This document shows positions 17,131 through 25,100 of a stretch of 64,000 nt of DNA, one piece after another (position 1 is the first letter of the stretch; every line of letters begins with the position of its first letter). The stretch spans positions 59,710-123,709 of the forward strand of contig JBBAAM010000003.1 in the NCBI GenBank assembly GCA_041658245.1, given 5' to 3'. The position numbers were made by a program, and so were the translations under genes. The notes under the pieces were generated by a model. The model did not search any database. It worked only from the letters and a program-made list of their open reading frames with translations, and was not told where the DNA came from. Origin of the DNA: Fen-1258 sp041658245 (GTDB lineage: Bacteria > Bacteroidota > Ignavibacteria > Ignavibacteriales > Melioribacteraceae).

Positions 17131-18789
17131 TTATTTCATCATAGGAATTTTTACAGAAAACTTTTTTGCATTCTCAATTGCTTGTTCATATCCAGCATCT
17201 GCGTGGCGAGCTATTCCCATTCCAGGATCGTAAGTTAATACGCGTTCAAGCCGCACTTCAGCTTCTTTAGTTCCGTCGGCAACTACTACCATTCCCGCAT
17301 GAATTGATTTTCCAATTCCAACACCGCCGCCATGATGAACTGAAACCCAGCTTGCACCACCGATTGCATTTAACAATGCGTTAAGAATCGGCCAATCTGC
17401 AATTGCATCGCTTCCGTCTTTCATTGCTTCTGTTTCTCTGTTTGGTGATGCTACTGAACCGCAATCAAGATGATCTCTGCCGATAACAATCGGCGCTTTA
17501 ACTTTTCCTTCCGCAACAAGTTGATTAAAAATCTTTCCCATCTTTGCACGTTCACCATAACCGAGCCAGCAGATGCGTGCGGGCAATCCTTGAAAGTGGA
17601 CTTTCTTTTGCGCTAATTCAATCCAGCGGATGAGTGCTTTGTTTTCCGGAAAAGTTTCGATCACAGCTTTATCAGTTTCGTAAATATCTTTTGGATCACC
17701 GCTCAATGCAGCCCAACGGAACGGACCTTTGCCATCACAGAAGAGAGGACGAATATATTCCGGAACGAATCCGGGAATATCGAAAGCATTTTCTAATCCG
17801 TTTTCTTTTGCTTCTCCACGTATGTTGTTACCGTAATCGAAAGCAACAGCACCTCTTGCCTGGAATTCAAGCATCGCTCTGACATGTTCAACAATTGTTT
17901 TTTGGGAAAGTGAAATGTATTTGCTAGGATTATTTTTTCGTAGATCTAATGCTTCATCTAAACTCATTCCCATTGGCACGTATCCATTAAGAGTATCGTG
18001 AGCAGAAGTTTGATCAGTGATAATGTCGGGAGTAATTCTTTTTTCTAAAATTTTTGGCAAAATCTCTCCCGCATTGCCGAGCAATCCAACCGAAAGAGAA
18101 ATCCTTTTCTCTTTTGCGTCAAGAACAAGTTTAAGAGCTTCATCCAAATCTTCAGTCATCACATCAAGATAACCGGTATCAATTCTTTTTTGCATACGTG
18201 TGCGGTCAACTTCAATTCCAAGAAAAACGGCTCCGTTCATTGTTGCAGCTAATGGTTGTGCGCCGCCCATGCCGCCTAGTCCGGCAGTTAATAATAATCT
18301 TCCGCTTAAACTTCCATTAAAATGCTGCCGGGCGCATTCAGCAAATGTTTCGTAAGTGCCTTGTAAAATTCCCTGTGTGCCGATGTAAATCCAACTGCCT
18401 GCTGTCATTTGTCCGTACATAGTTAGACCAAGTGAATCAAGTCTGCGGAATTCATCCCACGTTGCCCAATCAGGAACAAGCATTGCGTTGGAGATAATTA
18501 CACGCGGTGCATTCTCATGAGTTCTAAAAATTGCAACCGGTTTACCGGATTGAACTACAAGGGTCTCATCGTTATCTAAATTTTTTAGCGAAGAAATTAT
18601 TGCTTCATAAGATTCCCAGTTGCGGGCGGCTTTTCCCGAACCGCCATAAACAATTAAATCTTCAGGTCGTTCAGCAACATCCGGATCGAGATTGTTCATC
18701 AGCATTCTCATTGCCGCTTCTTGAATCCAACCTTTACAACTTATTTTAGTGCCGGTCGGCGCCTTAATATTTTTTTCTTTTGTTTCCAT
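17131..18789 (-). CDS. hutU: Urocanate hydratase
   Basis: Converts urocanate to imidazolonepropionate in histidine degradation, with tightly bound NAD. The 552-residue length matches the family. Motifs include GKAARNWESYEAI, TAGLGGMGGAQPLAATMNG (NAD site), RISLSVGLLGNAGE, the catalytic Cys stretch RICWLGYGERAK, and near the end SVHHGGGVGIGKS. No hutH, hutI or hutG is nearby, so the rest of the pathway must be elsewhere. It lies between serA and a small hypothetical gene. Confidence 0.96.
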   Translation of the reverse strand: METKEKNIKAPTGTKISCKGWIQEAAMRMLMNNLDPDVAERPEDLIVYGGSGKAARNWESYEAIISSLKNLDNDETLVVQSGKPVAIFRTHENAPRVIISNAMLVPDWATWDEFRRLDSLGLTMYGQMTAGSWIYIGTQGILQGTYETFAECARQHFNGSLSGRLLLTAGLGGMGGAQPLAATMNGAVFLGIEVDRTRMQKRIDTGYLDVMTEDLDEALKLVLDAKEKRISLSVGLLGNAGEILPKILEKRITPDIITDQTSAHDTLNGYVPMGMSLDEALDLRKNNPSKYISLSQKTIVEHVRAMLEFQARGAVAFDYGNNIRGEAKENGLENAFDIPGFVPEYIRPLFCDGKGPFRWAALSGDPKDIYETDKAVIETFPENKALIRWIELAQKKVHFQGLPARICWLGYGERAKMGKIFNQLVAEGKVKAPIVIGRDHLDCGSVASPNRETEAMKDGSDAIADWPILNALLNAIGGASWVSVHHGGGVGIGKSIHAGMVVVADGTKEAEVRLERVLTYDPGMGIARHADAGYEQAIENAKKFSVKIPMMK

Positions 18790-19128
18790 TTAATTACTGA
18801 AATGAGTTTCTAAAAGATTTTTGTATTGATTGTAAGCAGATTTGTAAAGCCATCGTTTGAGAAAAAATCCTTTGGTAATCTGCTTTTTCATGTGGTCAAC
18901 ATTTTCTTTAAGACGGAAAACTAGTTTGGTCTTTTCATCTTTTGTTAGTTTAATCTCATCTGCTGGATCATTGATTTTATCAATTATGGAATTAAATGTA
19001 CGGAGATCGGAATAAAATCTTTCATCAGCCGACATTTGTTTCTGAATTGTTTTACAAAATTGGAGAAGGATTTTTTTCTCATTCTTATCGAGTTGATATG
19101 AATAATTTTTAAAAAGTGGTTTTGCCAT
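18790..19128 (-). CDS. Hypothetical protein, 112 residues
   Basis: I do not recognise a family. It is a charged, mostly helical cytoplasmic protein rich in Lys and with no signal peptide or membrane segment. Its stop codon is directly adjacent to the hutU start codon, and it lies 7 bases after the adenosine deaminase gene, so it is probably cotranscribed with both. Confidence 0.72.
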   Translation of the reverse strand: MAKPLFKNYSYQLDKNEKKILLQFCKTIQKQMSADERFYSDLRTFNSIIDKINDPADEIKLTKDEKTKLVFRLKENVDHMKKQITKGFFLKRWLYKSAYNQYKNLLETHFSN

Positions 19129-19135
19129 AAATGAA

Positions 19136-20224
19136 TTATACTTTTAGTGAAAGAAGTTTTTCCCGCATCTTTTGGAAACCGGGTTTGATAATATTATAAA
19201 TGTATGGTAATCTTTCCTTGTATGGAATGAAGGAAGATTTCATTGCATTGATATTTAATTTTTCTATATCATCCAACGTTAACCCGAACATATCCGTTGC
19301 GATCAAATATTCTTTTGTAAGTGTAGTATCGCTCATCAATCGGTCGTCTGTGTTAAGAAAGACTCTGTACTTTTCTTTGTAAAGTTTTATGAAAGGATGA
19401 TTTTCCATTTTATCAATTGCACCGGTATGGACATTACTTAATAGATTAATTTCAAGAGGAAGGCGAGTATCTAAAATATACTGAGCAAGATCACCTAGTG
19501 AAACAATGTTGCCATCTTTATCGAAATGCATGTCTTCAATTAAACGGGTTGCATGCCCGATTCGGTGAGCACCGCAAAGTTGAATTGCCTGCCAAATAGA
19601 TTCTATACCAAATGCTTCTCCTGCGTGGATGGTAATGTTAAAATTTTCCCGTTTGATGAATTGAAATGCATCAATATGTTTCTTGGGGGGATAACCGCCT
19701 TCTTCACCTGCAAGATCAAATCCTACAACTCCTTGTCTTCTAAAATTTACTGCCAGCTCGGCAATCTCTAAAGTATTTTTCATATTACGCATACCGCAAA
19801 GAATCAAACCATAGCCAACACCAAAATCTCGTTTTCCTTTTTCCAATCCTTGAAGAACAGCATTAATAATGTCTTCGTAGTAAAGTCCCTTCCCCGTATG
19901 GAAAACCGGTGCGAAGCGGGTTTCAACATAACAGACACCGTCCTTCTTCATATCTTCCATCATCTCGTATGCAATACGCTCGAGGGCATCTTTGGTTTGC
20001 ATGACTGCGCATGTATGTTCAAATCCTTGAAGATATTCTACAAGATTTCCTTTATTTGCACCACGGAAGAACCATTCGGAAAGTTCACCCGGATCTGAAG
20101 TTGGTAGTTTTGTGTATTTCAAATCTTTGGCTAGTTCTATTATTGTTTGTGATCGAAGCCCGCCATCGAGGTGATCGTGCAGTAATACTTTTGGAACGTT
20201 GCGGATGATCTCTTCTGTCTTCAT
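19136..20224 (-). CDS. add: Adenosine deaminase family protein
   Basis: Zn-dependent deaminase of adenosine or a related nucleoside. The metal ligands are present: HDHLDG (His16, His18), the TIHAGEAFG motif (His and catalytic Glu), HRIGHATRL, and LNTDD (Asp). The ATG at 20224 is preferred because AAGGA lies 6 bases before it; the in-frame ATG at 20251 has no such site. The family also contains aminodeoxyfutalosine deaminases of the futalosine menaquinone pathway, which would fit the MqnA-like gene 4 kb away, but sequence alone cannot decide. Confidence 0.88.
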   Translation of the reverse strand: MKTEEIIRNVPKVLLHDHLDGGLRSQTIIELAKDLKYTKLPTSDPGELSEWFFRGANKGNLVEYLQGFEHTCAVMQTKDALERIAYEMMEDMKKDGVCYVETRFAPVFHTGKGLYYEDIINAVLQGLEKGKRDFGVGYGLILCGMRNMKNTLEIAELAVNFRRQGVVGFDLAGEEGGYPPKKHIDAFQFIKRENFNITIHAGEAFGIESIWQAIQLCGAHRIGHATRLIEDMHFDKDGNIVSLGDLAQYILDTRLPLEINLLSNVHTGAIDKMENHPFIKLYKEKYRVFLNTDDRLMSDTTLTKEYLIATDMFGLTLDDIEKLNINAMKSSFIPYKERLPYIYNIIKPGFQKMREKLLSLKV

Positions 20225-20379
20225 GTTGATTCCTTTATTTTGGAAGTCCATTCCTTCGGAACAAAACTATTCTTTTGTGTTCCGAAAATCAATTAATCTA
20301 TCTGCCTGTTGTTTATTATTATTCATTCGAAATCAATATTCTTGTTATTCATGTTGTGAATAAATGAACTAATTTAACC

Positions 20380-20411
20380 TTGACTTGGCAATCCTAAATT
20401 GGTTATTTTTG
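20380..20411 (+). promoter_or_regulatory. Bacteroidota-type promoter of the TPR protein gene
   Basis: TTGAC at 20380-20384 and TATTTTTG at 20404-20411, which fits the -7 consensus TAnnTTTG. There are 21 bases between the TTG triplet and the -7 box. It lies about 43 bases upstream of the ATG at 20454. Confidence 0.6.
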
Positions 20412-20453
20412 TTCAAATTAATTACGAATTTATTTCTATTAATAGGAGCATCA

Positions 20454-21614
20454 ATGAAAAAAGCATTTATTTATTTGAGTATTTTGACAATGGTCTTAGG
20501 TATAACAGCTTTTGAATGCGGTTCGGCGGAATTAGAAGGAGCTAAGTTATACATTAGACAAAAGCAATATGATAAAGCCAAAGAAGTTTTGTTGAAAGAA
20601 GTTGCTAAGAATCCGGCAAGTGATGAGGGATGGAGTATGCTTGGAAAGCTTTATTCTGAAGAAGGAGACATTCCCAAAATGCTGGAAGCTTTCGATAAAT
20701 CTCTTGCAGTCAGCAAAAAATTTGAAGTTGAAATAAAAGAATTTAAAAAATATTCATGGGCAACCAGTTTTAATAAAGGGGTATCATACTTTAATTCAGC
20801 TATAGCTACTACAAAGCAAGACAGTATAAACATATTTTTTGAAAAAGCTGTTGAACAATTTAATTATTCGATTATGTGCGAACCCGATTCGACTATTGGA
20901 TATGAAAATATCGCTGCAGCTCATCTGAATATGGGAAAAACAGAAGAAGCAATTCCGGTCTTAGAAAAATTGACCAAGATTGGTAAACCTGCCTACTCAT
21001 TTTCAAGATTAGGGGCGATATATTTAATTAAAGGCGCAGATTTAATGGATGGTTATAGAAAATCTAAAAATAAAGCAGATAGCGTTAATGCTTTCGGATG
21101 GTATATTAAAGCAATATCAGTTTTAGAAACCGGCAGAGCAAAATTTCCGACTGATGCCGAAATTCTTCTACAATTAGGTAATGCATATTATTCCTCAGAT
21201 AAAATTGATGTAGCCGAATCTTCTTTCAAAGATCTCGTTGAAAAAAATCCTGCAAATAAGGAATTAAAATATGCGTACGGTGTGGTATTACTAAAAGGGC
21301 GTAAATACATCGAAGCTGCTTCTCAGTTAGAACAAGTTGTAAAAATGGATGCGAATAATATTGATGCATGCTATAATCTTGCAGCAACGTATATAAATTG
21401 GGGAAATGATCTTAGAGATGAAGCTTTGAAAAAAGAGAATAATGATAAGTCATATCAAGAAAAATTTAAATTAGCAGCGCCGCTCTTAGAAAAATATTTA
21501 TCCGTTAAACCTAATGATGCTCGTGTTTGGTTAAGCTTGGGACAAGTTTATGCACATCTCGGTATAGAAGATAAATCTAAAGCAGCATTCAAAAAGGCAG
21601 ATGAGAATAAATAA
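20454..21614 (+). CDS. TPR-repeat protein, probably exported
   Basis: The 386-residue protein has a hydrophobic N-terminus (about 18 residues) followed by Cys near residue 22 (TAFECGS), which could be a diverged lipobox. At least six tetratricopeptide repeats follow, e.g. AKLYIRQKQYDKAKEVLLKE and VWLSLGQVYAHLGIEDKSKA, so it probably scaffolds protein-protein contacts in the periplasm. AGGAG precedes ATG 20454; an earlier in-frame ATG at 20385 overlaps the promoter and is rejected. Function is otherwise unknown. Confidence 0.83.
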   Translation: MKKAFIYLSILTMVLGITAFECGSAELEGAKLYIRQKQYDKAKEVLLKEVAKNPASDEGWSMLGKLYSEEGDIPKMLEAFDKSLAVSKKFEVEIKEFKKYSWATSFNKGVSYFNSAIATTKQDSINIFFEKAVEQFNYSIMCEPDSTIGYENIAAAHLNMGKTEEAIPVLEKLTKIGKPAYSFSRLGAIYLIKGADLMDGYRKSKNKADSVNAFGWYIKAISVLETGRAKFPTDAEILLQLGNAYYSSDKIDVAESSFKDLVEKNPANKELKYAYGVVLLKGRKYIEAASQLEQVVKMDANNIDACYNLAATYINWGNDLRDEALKKENNDKSYQEKFKLAAPLLEKYLSVKPNDARVWLSLGQVYAHLGIEDKSKAAFKKADENK

Positions 21615-21639
21615 TTATTTGTAATTTATTTTATTTCAG

Positions 21640-21690
21640 CGAGGCTGTATCAAATCGGTAGGAAATTACTTTTGAGATAGCCTCGTTTTT
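21640..21690 (+). terminator. Terminator after the TPR protein gene
   Basis: CGAGGCT and AGCCTCG form a 7-bp stem, extended with mismatches by TATCAAA/TTTGAGA, followed by seven or more T. Confidence 0.85.
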
Positions 21691-21749
21691 TATGAAGCAC
21701 CATCCAACCTCTCCCAGGTGGAGGAGTTGAAAACTACGAAGAGGAAAAA

Positions 21750-22076
21750 ATGAATCAGAACAATGATCAAAACGCACAGCAGATAAACATAGAACTCGGT
21801 GAAAAAGAAGCCGAAGGAATTTATTCCAATCTTGCAATCATAACACATTCACCGGCTGAGTTTGTAATTGATTTCACACGTGTTGTACCCGGAGTTCCTA
21901 AAGCAAGAGTGCTTTCCCGCATTATTACAACTCCGCAGCATGCAAAGATGTTAATGCGTGCACTTAAAGATAACATTGATAAGTTTGAATCACGCTTTGG
22001 TGAGATTAAGATTGATAATCAACCAATGCCACAGTTTGGTTTTATCAACACTGATAAAGGTGAAAAAGTAAATTAA
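21750..22076 (+). CDS. DUF3467 domain protein
   Basis: A 108-residue small cytoplasmic protein of the DUF3467 family, recognised by YSNLAIITHSPAEFVIDF and ARVLSRIITTPQHAKMLMRAL followed by a Glu/Arg-rich helix (DNIDKFESRFGEI). The family is common in Bacteroidota and other phyla and has no proven function. It stands alone between two terminators. Confidence 0.88.
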   Translation: MNQNNDQNAQQINIELGEKEAEGIYSNLAIITHSPAEFVIDFTRVVPGVPKARVLSRIITTPQHAKMLMRALKDNIDKFESRFGEIKIDNQPMPQFGFINTDKGEKVN

Positions 22077-22079
22077 GAA

Positions 22080-22116
22080 AAGGTCGAATCCACTTAAACA
22101 GTTCGACCTTACTTTT
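22080..22116. terminator. Bidirectional terminator between DUF3467 gene and M6 protease gene
   Basis: AAGGTCGAA at 22080-22088 pairs with TTCGACCTT at 22102-22110 (9 bp, 13-base loop), followed by ACTTTT on the plus strand and TTCTT on the minus strand. It serves the converging genes on both sides. Confidence 0.8.
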
Positions 22117-22177
22117 AGCTTTTCGATAAATAATTTTCTTAGAAAACTTTTTTATCTTACTAACCGGAAGAGTTTCC

Positions 22178-25100
22178 TTATTTTATCAACAATAGTTTTT
22201 TGGTTGAATTATAATTTGGCGTGGTAAGTTGATAGAAATAAACTCCACTCGGTAAATTACTTGCATCAAAATTTACTTCGTGATACCCTGCTTCTAATTC
22301 TCCATCTACTAAAGTTGAAATTGCTCTTCCAAGAATATCATATACGGTTAGCTTAGCATTTGTTCTTTCTGGTAATCCGAATTTCATCTTTGTTGTTGGA
22401 TTGAATGGGTTCGGATAATTTTGAAATAGTAAGTATTCAGTCGGAATCTTATTATCCTTCTCAATACCCACCATTACTAAACTTGCTTCATTGCTATAAT
22501 CGGATTGTGCATACTTTGTATATGCTCTTACTCTGTAATAATAAGTTGGTCCCTGTTCAACTTTATTATCAAGATAAGTTATAGTTGTGGTCTTTAAACT
22601 GTCAAAAAAAGAATAATTGGGCTGCGGTGTTTGTTTGCGTTCTATTATATATCCATCTTCATTATTAGAATTATCATTCCACTTGAGAGTTATTTCTTTT
22701 AATCCAGTCCTTTGTAATGTTAGATTAGATGGAGAAGTAATTTGAGTAGTAAAATTCCAAGTATCAGACCAAGGGCTAATTCCAACTATATTTTTTGCTT
22801 GAACTCGCCAATAATATTTCTGTCCTTCACTAAGGTTTGTAATTGTCTTAGTAGTATCTGTAGCGGTTGAATCGTTTTTGCCAATGATAGTAAATGTTTG
22901 ATCTTTTGATAACTGAACGAAATTCTTCTCAGCGTCCTTTACTTTGTTCCACTTAAATGTAATATCCTTCGGTTGATCTACTTGGTTTGTAGTTGGTGAT
23001 ACTAATACTGGTTTTGTAGGCAGAGCAATTACACTTGTATTTGATGAATACTTTAGTATTGTTCCCCAATCTCCCACAGAAAATAATGTGGAACTGTTGC
23101 CTAATGTGTTTATGCCATACAAAGAGTTTGTCGTTCCACTCTGTTGCTTTGTCCATGTAGCCCCATCATCTCCCGATTTATAGATTGTTCCGTCTTGTCC
23201 CACTGAAACTACAACTCCATTACTTTCGTAGTTAACGCCATATTGAGTATTTGTATGTCCTGAATTAATTGATATCCAAGTAGCTCCACCGTCTGTTGTC
23301 TTAAAAACCATTCCACCCTCTCCAACTATTATTCCATTATTTAAATCCTTGAATGACATTGACCATAATGCTGAAGAATTTCCAGATAGTTGCTGGACAG
23401 TCCATGTATTTCCATCATTTGTTGATCGGATAATATATCTTTCCCTTCCGGAAGCTACTATAGTATTATTACTAAAGTATTTTACTGTGTTTAAATCTTG
23501 ATTTGTTACACCAAGATCTAACTTATTCCAAGTTCCACCGCCATTTGTAGTTTTATACAACTCTCCACAAGACGTTACGACTACTCCATTATTTGTATCC
23601 TTGAATGAAACTCCCAGATTGTTAGCACATCCAATCTGAAGATCTGTCCAAGAGGTTCCTCCATCGCTTGTCTTGGATACAATTCGATTAGATCCAACTG
23701 CTATCACTGTATTCGCATCTATAACTTCTATTGAGTTGTAACGATAATTTGTGCTTTTTATTACCCATGTATAACCTCCATCGGTTGTTTTCATCCAAAC
23801 CCAAGGACCGAATGAATAACCTATATTAGAATCGTAAAACTTTATTGTTCGTTGTTGGCTGGTAGTTGGGCTATTTATAGACGTCCATCCATCAGGTGTT
23901 GCCGGCGTAGTGAATGTATCATCTATTGCGTAGGCTATTCCCTTTGCGTTCTCTACTTTCATCCTGAAATGATATACGGTATTCGGTAATAGACCTGATG
24001 CCTTATCACTTGTACCTTCCGATTCATTTAAGTTGTTTGTTCCTGTAGATAAGACTATACTGCTTCCATAGCTTGTTGTTGTTCCATATTCTATTGTTGC
24101 TGACGTGGGCAGTCCATTCGGAACAAATCGTCCATAAAATCTTGTTGTATTGGAATTCAAATCAGTTGTAGTTGTAGATCCAGCTAATGGCGCCGCTTTC
24201 TTGAAGTAGTTAAATATGATCTGGTAATCACCATAATCATTCGGAGGTCCCTCCAATAGCTTGGGGTTGGTTGGATGTTCGATCATAAGATAGCTCACCT
24301 TTTCCTCATTCTGCGCTGGCATTCCACTCATATTATTCCGGAATGAATACCTCACATAATATGTTGCGGTATTAGGAATGACATAAACATATCTCTGTTT
24401 ATATGAGTTGCGTGTAAAACTCTGGATATACCTATTTATATCATTTCCATTTTGGTCAAGCAGACTCATATTGCCAAGCAGTTGTGCACTGTTTCTATTC
24501 TCTGCATAAAACATTAATGTATCACCGGCAACTGCCTGAATTTTGTAATAATCAATATCTCCAATCGGCATAATACTAGCATTTACAGTATCCGCATAAA
24601 CAATGCTCATCGCCTGAAGGCGCGTATTATTTGGTTCCATTTCTGAAATTATTGCTGTTGTAGCAATAGAGAAAACCGCATCACTAACATCATTAAGTGC
24701 AGCACTACTTTTATCACTAATTCGTACCTTACAATTTGTTGAAAGATTATTCGGCACTACCCAAGTATATTTTCCTGTAGAAGTTGTTAAATTATCAGCA
24801 ACCAGTTGCCAATCTAAACCGTTATTAATTGAATACTCAATCTTTACTTTATTGACTAATCCGCTGCTCCATATTATGTCGCTTTGGCTGCCGACTTTTA
24901 ATTTTTCTCCTCCATTTGGATAACTAACCGTTATATGTGGGACCAAATCTGATAATTGATAACCATATAAATTATTTGGATATCCTTGCAGCATTCCGCC
25001 AATTGTTGCTTTACCATTTACAATTCCGGTTGAAATAAAAATTCCTCCGTTAGCTAGATTATTTACTCCGGTACCAACATCAGTTGATAAATCATGTTCA

